From Sclerodactyla briareus (taxonomy: Eukaryota > Echinodermata > Holothuroidea > Dendrochirotida > Sclerodactylidae), in assembly GCA_026419785.1 (NCBI GenBank), contig JAODTK010005744.1, forward strand, positions 401,501-465,500: a DNA stretch of 64,000 nt, in the 5' to 3' direction. Every line of letters starts with the position of its first letter. The stretch's first letter is position 1. Below the pieces are notes generated by a model. It had not been told where the DNA came from and did not search any database. It worked only from the letters and a program-made list of their open reading frames with translations. Below, piece after piece: positions 1 through 29,637 of the stretch. A program made the translations under genes and the position numbers.

Positions 1-1201
1 TCAAGGTCACATAAGGTAAAAAACTGATTTTATACTTTTTGGCAAAGCACTGGGCCTGTTCTAGAATGCAAAATGCTCCATGAGTGGAATGTATCACATG
101 GAGAGTTACAATTTTCATAAAAACTGCCAATGTCATTAAAGGTCATTCAGGTCACTTAGGGTCAAAAACTGTTTTTTCTGGCCATAATCAGAAGATTGAA
201 TACTCTGTGAAGGCTGGAAGTTCACCATTTTGTGATATAAGTGTTGACCTACATGTGTGTGACCACTGACCTCAATTTGACTCTGGTCATGTGGTCAATG
301 TGGTTAAAGGTTGATTCGTGAATAAATTGGCTTATTTAAGGATTTAACGGGCAAAAAAAAATAGAAACTGGTTATTTTGGTATGTGATAGACCTTTTGTG
401 CTTTATGGGAGACCCACTCCCGCTTCGATCGGTTCTTACTTTGTTAGTCCCAAGGGGTCAAGTTTAATTTCATAGCTTTTTCCCAATAACATTGGTCCGT
501 GGTTCTTGCATGCAATAGCTTCTAGGGTTGATGCATCACATGGAGTGTACAATTTTGATAAAAACGCCAGTCATTGCAGGTCATCAAAGGTCACGTAGGG
601 GTCAAAATCCTGATTTTTTTGTTTGCCTGAACTTTGTTCAAAGAGAGACATAGTGGTCACTACTTTGTCAGGTTCACCTGCAGTACCTCTGGTGTGTGAG
701 ATAGCCTGGGGGGGGGGGGTGGGTGGGTGACACTGAGATATACAGACAAACTTTATATTAGATAGGACCAGTTTTCACTATGGCTGTGTCTACTGTAGTC
801 TCGCCAAATTTAACATTGAATCGGTCACTAGGGTTATGCATTGTGTAAATTGCTTCATTCATGCAATGTTCAAGTTTGTTGAATTCCATGAAATGTATTT
901 AAGTGTGGTTCACAATTGGTCCTGATATATTGAAACTGATATGGGGTCAACAGAAAATTGATTTTGTCTATTTGCATAATTTAGTAATCTTAGTCCTTTC
1001 CACAAAACTTATAGTAACATTGTCAATAACAGTCCTAATTGATTGGAAATTGGGTCACTGATTTGTGGGTGTTTCTGTCAATGCTAATACCAGAATCTAA
1101 AGCAACTCATTAAATGCCTTTGTAATTGTTCGCATGTGACTAAGTAGATGAACAACACTGTCGCGAACAGGCGAGACACTGGGGCGGTCGCCTTGTTCTA
1201 G
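1..1201 (+). repeat. 3' part of a GGTCA-rich satellite-bearing element with terminal hairpin
   Basis: Positions 1 to about 640 are one unit of the ~600-bp satellite also found at 29740-34110. Shared blocks include atcacatggagagttaca, tgtgtgaccactgacctcaa and ccgcttcgatcgg-like sequence. Downstream sequence to 1201 matches 34600-34992. It ends with an imperfect inverted repeat (GAACAGGCGA at 1165-1174 and TCGCCTTGTTC at 1188-1198) followed by CTAG at 1198-1201, a Helitron-like 3' end. It lies in the intron before the first visible DDX3 exon. Confidence 0.75.
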
Positions 1202-1357
1202 ATTCTGTTCATTGAGGCGTTGTGTCGAGGACAGTAGCGTTGCTAACGAAGACTAGTACCATCCAGCTTTTTTCATATTGCTTCTGCACTGTCATCTGCA
1301 TTGGAGGGAGTGTAATGATCGTGATACATTCAGACGTTTCTCACTGATCTTTTCCAG

Positions 1358-18303
<16,946 letters not shown>

Positions 18304-21300
18304 ATTCTCTTAACATTTCTTGACTCAGCCATCCTCGGCTCTTAAGATGTTTTACAAGTATAAACTACATAAGTGCCTCATAGTCCTAAAAGCTTGACTT
18401 TGACGATACAGTTTTGATGTTGTCTCGATAACTTTTGAGGGGAATGTCGTGACCTATTTCTCTCCTTAATTACCATTCATAGCACAGTGATTTCAAGTTA
18501 GCGTAGTATGTACCTTACGTGCACTGTATTTACAGTAATTCTTCGGTGTTGATCGGTGTGCTGCAAAATTTTAAAGTTTTCGCTTTTGAATCGATCACTA
18601 GAAGGAAGGTTACAAATTGTCAAATTTCAGTGTTCCCTTGTGTAGACTTTGTTTTGAAGCAGAAAATGAGTAAAGAGGAATGGCCTGAAGGGATTTTTGC
18701 AACAGAGAATGACCTTTATTCAGTTGATAGGTTTGATTATTTTTAATCGCAGAATTTGCCTACACAATTCTCTGACAGCTCGATTTTTTTTGTTACCTGA
18801 GGACATGCTTGTATGGAACTCTGAAATTTGACTGCTTCATGGTGACTGATTTCTATGACAGCACAGTTTTAATTATATTGGTAAGGTCTAGTTAATATTT
18901 TCTTTGTTTGTTGACTTAACATGGTTATTCCTTGTATCGCTAGGAATTTAGTGTTTGTTTTATGAGTGAATATTGCAAAAAGTAGCTGGTAATTATATGA
19001 AGTAACTCGATGCACTTTGCACTTTAACTGGTGATTACGGAGGATTCACATCAGAGTCTCGAAAAAAGTGAGCCCTGCAAAGTCTCTGAAGTAACCTTTC
19101 AGCTGGAGATGATGGAGGATTTACTTCACCGATTAACAAAGAAAATGAAAGAACTGTGAGTAACCTAATGCATTTTTACTAGTGATAACTGAGGATTTAC
19201 TTCAGAGTCTTAAAGAAATGAAGCCCTGCGAAGTCTCTGGAGTAACCTTTCAGCTGGCGATGGAGGATTTACTTCACCCATTTGCTAAGATTGAAGGCCT
19301 GTGAAGTGACCGAAGTATCATTTTAGCTGACGATTATGGAGCATTTACTTCATGGAGATACAGAGAAATTGAGGCTGTGAAGTAATTTAACTGGTGATTG
19401 TGGAGGATTTACCTCAACAAGTGCAAAGAAACTAAGGCCCTGGTGGAGTTATTGAAAGTATCATTCCAGCTAGTGGTTATGGAGGAGCATATTACTTTAT
19501 CAAGTCACATATAAACGAGAGGCCTGTGAATAAAGTGGAGTATCATTTTAGCCTGTATTATGGCGGGGGTTTACTGGTAAATGATAGTCACAAAGAGTCA
19601 ACATATATAAGGGTGCTTTCAGTTACTTTTTGACAACATATGTTCTCTTCCTGTTGGGAGAGACTAGCTGACAAGATTTGCCATTCTTGTTGAAAGGCAC
19701 TTTGCTGGACAAGGTATTTTAATTGCAAAGCCATTTTTGAACTAATATTGAACATCCCAAGGATGTTTCGCGGTCTTGAATAGTACGGCAAGTCTGTCGT
19801 GTTTTACGGACATGAGAAAATGATGGATTGGTGTTCATTGATGTGCAATTGTTCCAAAAGGCCCTCTGTGATCCTTGAATAGCCAGGGACTGCCGATTCT
19901 AAGAACTGGTGGGGGGGAGTGATTGAAACAATCACTCGGTCATAGAACATGTGGAAAATAGTATATGCCAGGTGAAGTGACTGGGTGAAAGTACACCACC
20001 ACTTGACCTGGGTAATTCCCTGTTAGGCATTTATATGCTTGGCCTCGACTGTTCAGGCATTTGAAGTATATCTGGAGAGTGAAATGGGCAGGATGTCTGA
20101 AAGTCTGAAAGTAAGTGCATTCGGCTGTCACTTTCAACATTCGTTCAATATTCTTCAGAGAGGGCAGGACAAAATTGTACATGTTGACATTTAAGAATGT
20201 GCAGGGAAAACGCACATCTTTGCTAGGGTTTGCAAACAACGCATTGAGATGAAAATCAAAACGCGTAGCACTTATGATTTCCTTATCTTTCAAGGTCGAA
20301 AGGGAGGATGTGCGTTTTCCCTTATCAGCACAGACTGAAAGCTGGTATATCGCCAATTACTATAGGATCTATTATCAGAGCTGTGTTATTCACTAACAGT
20401 AGTGAATGCTGAATCTGTATCGAAAACGCCCAATAGAAATTTTGCTATTGTTGAGCAAGTCACATTCATACACTATTCTGTTTTCAGGGGTCCAAGTCTA
20501 ACGCAATATATGTACTTACCCAACCTTGTAACTCTTCTATATGTTGGTCTGTCATTGCCGCTTTTAGATCTAAAAATTTGATTTTTTTTTTTTTTCAAGG
20601 ACCAAAAACCCATCTGGCATCATTTGCATGGGGTCTACTGGGCTGTGTTGGTGATATACGCAGCTTTTAACGGTTTTATGCTTTGCTTTAGTAGGGGTCG
20701 GGCCGACCTCATTCCATAGGACCAGAGACCGTGCAAAAACTTGTAGACCTTTACATATTTTTTGCATAATGAGACTTTTATTACAATGAATTGGATTTGT
20801 ATCATAGCGAAGACGTGAAGTACAACTTTCTTTACTTGACCTTTCTGAGGGTCATTTGTTCCTCTTTTTGTTTCGAAGGGGAATGTGAACTTTGAAGGAT
20901 GGCTCACGATCGAGTTATGCTTGCTCTAAAATGCCAAGGAAGTTTTGGGAAAATGTTAATTCTAGAAAAATCTGGAACCATCTTTACTTGATTTGAGGGT
21001 CGGTGTAATTTGGGGCTTGATTCGGTAGCTCTACTGGAGTATATGGGATATCGAGTTGTAGTTTCGGGCATTAATTTTGGTCATGTACCATTGTGGGAAT
21101 GAGACTCTGTAAGGCAATTTTGCCATGGTGCATCAGAGATTGTTGGGATGGGGGGTCGGGTGGGTAGGTGGTTACTCAGTTACTCGGAAACGGTAGGTTT
21201 TGCAATGTTTATGCCAGCTCATCACTGTCAGCCTGTTTTGTCTTCCAAGTCTTGCTAAGGATGTTCAGCAATGTTTGGCATTCGCTCAAAGTATTAGCCT

Positions 21301-24300
21301 GGTGGGGTTTTTTTTTGGGGGGGGGGGTGACGGGCCGGCACGGTTGCATTGAGCATGAATTCTACAGGTACATATGAAAGAATTTTATAGATTTGTGAAT
21401 GTTTGTCTTTCTGGTCTGAAAAAAATTCCTCATTCATTTGGATGATTAACTCAAGAACAGGGAGTTCTCCAGTACTCAGTTCACCTTAGGAGGGATAGGA
21501 GTAGCACAAAATGGCATGAGAAAGATTCATAATCTCTGGGGGCTAGGAAATGTTTTATAGTGGTGTGTGTTACTGTGTTCTAACTAGGTAAAAGGTGTGG
21601 CATGGCAACATTCAACATGCCAAAAGTTTTTTACTTTTGTCATTCTTGGTAGGTGTGTATAGCTCATCTACTACCTAAAGTGGCATGGAGCTGCGTAAGC
21701 CGCGCAAAAGGCATTCTTTAGTTCTGGAATGGGGGGGGTTATATGGTGCAAGTGAATTTCAGTGCTCACGGTGCGTCCCTTGAAAGGAAGGGCCAGGCAA
21801 CAACATACTTTGCATGTAACGTAGGTATTTGATTTAGCAATGTTCGTTATTTTGGGGTTCATTCAACACCTATAGAATTTGGTTGGACAATGGTTGTAGG
21901 TTGAGTTTGTGAAGTTATAAATTGGTCTATAGTCCATAAAGATTCTCATGCTGGCAGATATATATTCTGAACAAATAATTTGATGAGTAGTAGGTTAAGA
22001 TTTTTAAGTTAGGGTGATGTCTGGTTGTGGAAAGGCGGGGATTGGGACAGAATTATCATTGTCACTTAGTATCGGCTATGTTCATACCAGGTATCCAGCC
22101 AAAACTACCTATGGTTAAAGATCCACTTTTATTACATATTCTGTATGGTATTAAGCTGAGAGCTCTTTCATTTTTCTCTATTCACTGTATTTGCCCTGTG
22201 CAGTGGAGCTGTTGTATTGTATTTGTACATAATCCGGAGGCTAGCTTTCACAAGGACTGCAGATGCTTCCACCTATTTGGTTTGCATACTACTTTTCTAC
22301 AAAAAAAACATTCCAGCAAAATCACATCCATTTAAATTAGTGTATGCAAGTGATGTTGGTAATTAGAACTTTTTTTTTTTTTTTACAAATAATAGGGAAT
22401 ACTACAACATTGAAATGTTTATTTGATGCTGCAGGAGCGGATTATCCACAACCCTAACTGAATTCATGGAGAGCAATACCTGTTCAATTGTCTCGGAAAC
22501 AATTGTGGGCATTCACAGTAAATGAATCTGAATGAACAACTTCCATTCATTGTTGTAGTTGTTTTCTTTTCCCTTGTATTCATGACTGAAGCACACCAAG
22601 TTAGATCGCTCGTAGCTCAAAAAAGCATTATTTTTTTCTAATCCCATGCGACACATTCTTTTCAGAATATGCTTTCTTGAACATTAATTTATTCAATTGT
22701 TTAGGGCATTGCTTGTCATGGTAATATACAATAATAAGAGCAAACACAAACGTGTTGGAACAAGAGTGAGAAAGTTTGCCTATACTTTTTCAACATAAGG
22801 TAATGCAGGATTTCTCTTTTTGTTAGAGCTTTTGGTTAAATGCAACCATTTACAATGTGCATAGTGCATTGTGTCTAAGATTCAGTTGTGTTATTTACCT
22901 TCCAACATTTCGACCTTGGAAACCCATGCTATTCATCCTGTCCAACACATATTTTTATTTATTTGCCTTCACAAGGCAGCAGTGGATTTTGCTGATGAGT
23001 AACGTAACCTCTTTGGTGCGAGTTATTTTAGGTTTTGTTTTTTCAAGAAGCATCTTATATTTGCCAGCTAACTGGCTATGGCAAATTAAACATGTATTAC
23101 AAACCTGAAGTAATTTAAGAAGACCACTTACTGCATAACAAAAAGCCAAGGATTAACAGCCTAGGGAGTTTGTTACATTTCTTTTTTTTTCTTTTTTCCT
23201 TCAAAGTAAGTCCCATTTTCACACAGATGCTAACTCATTTGAGATGCACTTCTTCCAGTTGGCTAACCCGAAGGGGTCGCGAAAAAATTGCGGAATGTGA
23301 GCCTTCTGAAGACTCTCAGGGTGAATGAAAACTGTAATTGTTTAAGACCATGGTGCTGGTGTGTGGATGTATATATAATAAGTGCCTGAGCTTTTTTTTT
23401 TTGCAAGGTGTTCCACACGGGTCCCATGTGCTTGTTCGTTGACTATACTGTATAGGGATTTTGCAGTCGGATTGGTTGAAGGCTTGGTTGCATGTGTACA
23501 GTTGCATTGACTCGTCGTAACTGTTCCACCAGGATGCGAGCTCGATGAAGGGTCGCCAAAATTTTTATAGTGAATGCAAGATTTTTCAACTTCTTGGTTA
23601 GTGTGCAATGCAACTGACAAACCGTGAAAAGGATATGCTCCAAGCATGCCAGTCTATTGTACAAAGTCCTCAAATGTGTCGGAGCGGTCTGGATGGAGTG
23701 CATGTGGTTGTTTTTTCTTCCCTTGACCGGTTTTAGGCATACGGTTAAGCTGGTTGCATATTAGCTGTTATCGAGGGATTGCATAACTTTCCGATGGCCT
23801 AAACAGCTGGGTCTCTGTCGGTTGTATATACCCACCTGTGTGATGAGTAGGTAAATGTGGTGTGAACACGGAAGTAACGGTTCTCAAAAAATGAGTGATC
23901 GTTCACCTTGCATAAGTTTGTTGATTATTCAAAAATGGTATCTTGCCAGCCGTCAATTAATGTAGCCTCTTGATTCTTCTCCCCTAGTTTTCCAGACATT
24001 TTTTTCTTCTATTTTTTTTTTTCCAATCGCCGGTTTAGGTCTTGTTTTCTTTGAGGCTTTGTATTATCCCCAATTCTCCATCCGTGCATCTTAAACGAGC
24101 CCTTTGCAGAGAGGCCAACCTAAAACGGAGCTTTACTGCTATACATGGCACTCTGTAACACGTATGTGTTGGTGAATAATGTTCGGTTTCAGGAGCAAGT
24201 AACTGGTTTTGTAGTTTTTTTTTTTCTGCTTTTTTTTCTTCAAATCATGACCTCTTACAGTATTTTTTTCACTGTATAAAATTAGTCACAGATGCGGTGT

Positions 24301-26900
24301 GTAATGTAATGAGCACATTGATGTGTGATTCGGAGGGCTTTGTACATAGAATGCCCATAATCGTGTGACGTTTTTAGGCGGTGGGCAGCGATCTGCGCAG
24401 GGTGTGGCGCTTTTTTGTGGAAGCTCAGCTAGTATTTATTCATATCAGTACATCATGGTCTTTCATATTCATATTAAAAAAGTTTGTATTCTCGAAACCA
24501 AAGGCTGTCTTTATAGGCCCATTCCATCCTTGAACCAAGACAGAATTTTTAGGATTCTGGTCTCCATTTGACAGTGAGAAACAGTTTTTGGTGCATTTGC
24601 TAAAGTCCCGCTACTGGAGTTTTGTGGCATTTCATCTCAGATGTGGAAGGGACTTGGTTGAAAAGTTAGTTGGGAAACCTTGAATACTTGGCGAAACTTT
24701 TCTCTAGTTCTTAGACGCTCAGCGGGGTGTGAGAGCCAACAACTCCTCACCCTCTCATGATGTTGAGACTAGGGGCATCATGCTAGGATGTGCGGTATTA
24801 GGTAACTACAAAAAAGGCAGTAATTATTCAATTTCAGGTGGGAATAGTTTAGAACAACGGTACCTTCTCATTGAATTACAGTTCACAAAATGAGGAGAAA
24901 TCAACTGCCATTCAGATGAAGGTTTTTCCAACTGAGCGTAGATAGGGTGGCCACTAATTTGGAGCCTATGTCATGACCAGTTTTATACCAGTTTGTTATA
25001 TATCATGCATCATCTTTGTTTGTGAACCTCGTGATATATCACAAAGCGGAGTCTTAAAAATGTGTGCTCATTGGCCTTTTTTGCAATCTGGAGATTGCCT
25101 CAAACGGCCTACCACGGATGGGTCATCAATTTTTTTTTTTTTTTCGGCCTGTTGGTGAAGTTTTATTCAACATGAAGCAGCACGTGCAATGCAGCCACTT
25201 TAAATTTATCGTTTGTTTTGTATAGGGAGAAACAATTTCCTTCATTGTGAGCTACATATTGTGACAACGTCATGGCTTAAGTAACTTCTTTCGAATAGCC
25301 TTTTTTTTCCACACAAGGGCCTGTACCCCTTGATAGAATGCTCCAAGCTTCTCTGTTAGGACTATCATAAGTACAAAGGACCATAAGTTTCCAGGAAATA
25401 GTAATAGTCCTAACAATTTGCTTCAAAACTATCATTTCTGCATTGTTCTTATTCATAATTCATTTCTATACTTTATGGCATATGGCAGTGTGGAAACTGA
25501 ATCTACCCAAACTACAACTAACAGTGTAGGACAATCGTATCAGCCGTCTGGCCTTCACCACCGCAATTGAATTAAGCATCAATATGCGGTAAAAATGAAC
25601 TATGGCGTTGGGTGTCATTTCATGTATCGAGAACATCATGTTCCGTTTTCCAGATTGTCTTCCCTTCTTCCCAACTACGGTTGTCCAGTCACAACAGGAA
25701 TCTTTCTTTTCAATTGACACTTGGAACAGTCCGTTGGAAAGAAAATCAGAAAGTTTGAACTGAAGGTGACCCCAAGAACCAAGAAACTCGGAGAAATGCC
25801 ATGAAGTATAGCACCAATCATGATATAGGTCTCTCCATCAGGACACCCGTGAAATTCCATAACACGTCTGACATGATCCTTGATTTCATATATATTTTTT
25901 TTTTTCATGAACTGCCTTAGAGTTCTCAGCTTTTTTGCCTTTCTTGTAAACCGTTTAATCGATAAGAGTGAGACGAAGGTTGGAAAGAGGAACATGACCA
26001 AAGGTATTGTCTTGTAATCCCGTTAACACACTAAATCACAACAATGTGAAGGGGCGCACCATCATTGGAAGTTGAGGGTCCAAGTAAGAACAAACACATG
26101 AGCGAAAGCGTCATGTCATGGGCCCTGATTGAGTGTTGGGGTCGCGATCCAACACCCCAGTGGTTGCGCCCTTGCGTTGGCACCCCAGCATTGGCTCTCA
26201 CTGACACATGACCAGCTGTGTATGGCATGTGCGTGCAGGAAAACCTTGGTATTTTGTAATTAAGTCCTCCGATGTGGAGTGTCTATATACGGAGGCAGTA
26301 GGACAGACATTTTTCACTACCTTTTGTCCCACTTGAAATGTTTCCCTGAGGACAACGGACGCGGAGCTGGTTTCCTAAACAATTGCCATATTTTTTTTGC
26401 TTATGGATGGGGTGTGGAAAAGAATGAACTGAAAGAAAAAAATTAGGACCAGTCTCTTCTTCTGCATGGTTAACATGTACTCAAATGGCAAAAGTAGTTG
26501 TGTGGGTTGTGTTTTTTTGCCTACAAAGTGGATGGAATTTGGAGAGCCAATGCTGGTATTTGCCCTGTATCTTCCTTATGCAAGTCATTCGGGCCTGTCT
26601 ATTATTTTCATCTCATCAAATTATGAACGCGAACATTTATCATACACGAGCCTATACCAGAGGTCTCTGCTCATACGGCAAACGATCACGCATTCTTCCA
26701 ATGCATATATAAACTTATATTTTTTCTTATATAACGAAACCGTGCCCTTGAAATGAAAACAGAAGTTTGTTTAGCACAATAATGATTATAGCTGCACTTG
26801 CTTTGTTTGTTGCTCTGTTGTATTATAATCTTATCACCAAGCTATTTAACAATCTGGTGATTTTTTTTTGTTACCTATTTTAGTGGCCGGGTTCCAGACC
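18304..26900 (+). other. Probable long 3'UTR / downstream flank of DDX3
   Basis: T-rich on the + strand, with many ATTTA-like and poly-T runs, and strikingly free of the dispersed repeats that fill the rest of the window. No splice-linked conserved exon was seen. Candidate poly(A) signals are scattered: AATAAA near 19529, ATTAAA near 23087 and near 24474. The true end cannot be chosen from sequence alone. It could instead be 3'UTR for only the first kilobases, followed by unique intergenic DNA. Confidence 0.45.
19026..19590 (+). repeat. Eight-unit diverged ~75-bp tandem repeat in the putative 3'UTR
   Basis: The core (g)gaggatttacttca recurs at 19041, 19116, 19192, 19264, 19340, 19404, 19483 and 19564, with spacings of 75, 76, 72, 76, 64, 79 and 81. 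Linking sequence is also shared: aaagaaatgaagccctgcgaagtctctg, and gtaacctttcagctggcgatg. Units have diverged by substitution, and the reading frame is not maintained. Confidence 0.85.
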
Positions 26901-29637
26901 TACCACAGTGACTGTATTATAATGTATAAATGATCATAGAAGATATTTGCATCCGAGGAGGGTGCGTAGATACCCCTCCAACATTGTCCACCCTATGTTG
27001 TTCCTGCTGTCCTCATCCCCATCAGATTTCTTGAATAGTTCAATTGTTTGGTCACTATCCAACCAACATATGGCGGGGTGCAAGGGGGAGGGCACTAGCT
27101 CCTCCCATTCGGGCAAACATGGCCAATGATGAAAACCCCTCCCAGAATATTGACCCGTACGCCTATAGTGATATCATAAATGATATCCAACAATGCGCAA
27201 AAATTTGCGTGCTTCTTGCGCAGTAGTAGCCGTGTTTTTGTTGTCTCTTTTAATACAAACTACTTTGAGATTTGGGCAACTTAGTTTTTTTTTTAGATTA
27301 TGCAATTGTTGATCCTGTGGCTAAAACATCCTGGGTACATCCCTGCCATCTGAAGGCATGGCCATAAGAGGAGGGAGCGTAGACAACCCCCAATTCAGTT
27401 TGAATCATTCGTCCAATAGGGAGCCGGAAATTAACGAATATAACATGCAGAATGATCAAAATTCGACGAAGGCGAAAATTCGCGAAATCATGGAATTTCA
27501 ATCAACAGATTTTTTTCGCGTGTTTCGCGCGCGATATACTCTCCTATCATGGCGGCGATCAAGATTGGGAAAAATTCTAAAGCCCCTCCCAAACACAAAT
27601 GGAAGAGTCCTGTGTGCCTATGATCTGAACGCCACATGGAAATGGAAAAATTTGACCACTTCAAATGATGGCAAATGATGGCAAATGTTTAACAAGATTT
27701 CATCTGAGGGTTTCTAAAAAGCAAAAAAAAAAGCAAAGGGGAGGGGGTCACCCCCTCCCCCAAGGCCACCCCCAATCCAACATTACGGGCTACGCCAGTG
27801 ATGTCATATTCTCAAAAAGAACAAATGACACAACCAACCTTCACCTTCAGTGCCTCCTCCAGAACCTGGACATAAGACCACGGTCTGTCAGCGTAGTTGC
27901 TGCGAATAAGTAGTCGAGAAGGAATTCAAGTCCCACCTAAGGCCGCTGTGAACGGACCATAGACAAATGGAGCCCAGCAATGTAGTGTCGCCGGACGTAT
28001 GTAAGCCTGTGGGGTCTACTAACATTGGATCACATGAAAATGGAATGTTCCCGGGACATTCCCACCAAACGTGGACCTAAACTTTAGATCCTAACCCTAA
28101 TTATGACCACAAAAAAAAACATTCCGTTGAGGGGGAATGTCCGGGGTTCAACGAAATGAATAACCGAGGTAGACAAGAATTTTGTGACTCCACCTTCTTC
28201 ACTACCCCTTCCCCCCCCCTCCACCTTGGTTGCCCCATGACGTTGGAAGCCCCATGAATAACCCTCTTGACCAATTGAATCCACAGGCAGCGATACTGCA
28301 GCACAAAATGAGATCAGAGACCCAGAAGGTTAGTGTATACATGCCTCGCCAACCCGAGACAATCCGGAAATGGTGAGAATCACCAGCCCATTTCACACCA
28401 TCCTATTCCTGGAATAGTCGGGTTGGCACACTATCCCCTGCTCAAGAAGTCTCCACCATTCCCCCTGACAGCCGCAAGTGTATTATTGGGTTACAAACAC
28501 AATTCCTCTACCCTCTGGCGTGTGCATCGCCGGGAAGAAGTTGCTCAATGGGTAAATTTTGGCTTGCCCCCTCCTCCCTCCTACTCGAACCCCTGGCTAC
28601 TCAGCTGGAACACGCATCTAATTAGATTTGGGCACGAATTTTGAGTGTGCATTGGCCTATTTTTCGAGTATTCAATGTTTTTTTCAAATGCTGAACAGGC
28701 AAGTTATGCCTTTTTGGTTCCCACATCGCAACGCTTCTTGGCAAGGTAATGGGCAAAATATTCATCCTGTGAATTCAGAGGTTCATTGTGATTATTGTTT
28801 GGATCGCTACGCAGTGTGCGGAACCTGCGAGGGAAGATAATTCTTGGCTTGATTAACTCACTTCAGTTTCCTTAATGAAGATATTGTTGTCAGGCAGGCT
28901 GTCTAAGGTAAAAGCTGCTGTGAGACCCCTTAACTGAGTATTCCGTCGGTCCCAGTATGGAATCCTCCGAAAGATTAGGAACGAAAACGTGTCAGCAGAG
29001 GACCATCAGATTAAGTTTACCTTACGAGGAAATAGGGTGTCTCGGTCTAACTTCGATTCAGAGCCTAAGCACTGTGATTCAATTCCGATTTTCGAAACTG
29101 TTCATGAATTCAACGGGCCTTCCCTCAGCTAATTTCCAAAGTTACTAATACCAATAGTCATTGCCTCGAGCTTTGTGGTAACTGCTGCGATGGAATATTC
29201 GTAAAGATTCTCGCAGAGAGGGGGAACAGCCTCCTGGAGATGTGTTCTAAAGTGTGGAATTTTTCAAGAATTTGGGGAAATGCTTCCGGATTCTGGGTTG
29301 TTCCGCTCTTTTAGGGTTGTTTGTGGCTTCAAGTCTTTCAAGGAGGATTTTGTCCTTCCTAACTCGTTTTGTCTCTGTATGAAATTCAGGAGACTTAGTT
29401 GGTCACTATGGCGTGTACGTGTGTATGTATGTAAGTTTGTGTGAGGTGTGTGTGTGGGGTGGTGTGTTGTGTGTGTCACAGCTTCCCTGGTGAGTAGGAT
29501 CTCGCTCGAACGGCCAAGTGCCATTGCGACGAATTTACAGGTTAGCATCGGGGTTGGTGAACACATCTGATTAGATTTTGGGCACCAAGTCCTAATTAAG
29601 TAGGTACTACCTATTTATTGCATTTATTGTTTAGGCT
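26900..29637. other. Intergenic, mostly unassigned, with short repeat fragments
   Basis: Contains a G/C palindrome at 27738-27760, the reverse copy of the ACAATTCCC repeat (about 28040-28150) and a GT-rich tract at 29410-29475. No conserved coding sequence was recognised on either strand. Confidence 0.5.
28040..28150 (-). repeat. ACAATTCCC dispersed repeat, reverse copy
   Basis: Reverse-complement counterpart of 12585-12715. It contains ggaatgttcccgggacattc, the ctaaccctaattatgacc block and ccgttgagggggaatgtcc. The termini contain ggacattc/gaatgtcc, so the element has inverted ends. Confidence 0.65.

Noticed and set aside
23342-23703. Overlapping minus-strand frames suggesting a decayed transposase
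   Set aside because: A few residues look mariner-like, but no catalytic motif, inverted repeats or TA duplication could be identified.
25675-26001. 108-residue minus-strand open frame in the T-rich block
   Set aside because: No recognisable motif and no flanking splice signals that extend it, and AT-rich sequence gives such frames by chance. It would be reconsidered if transcripts support it.
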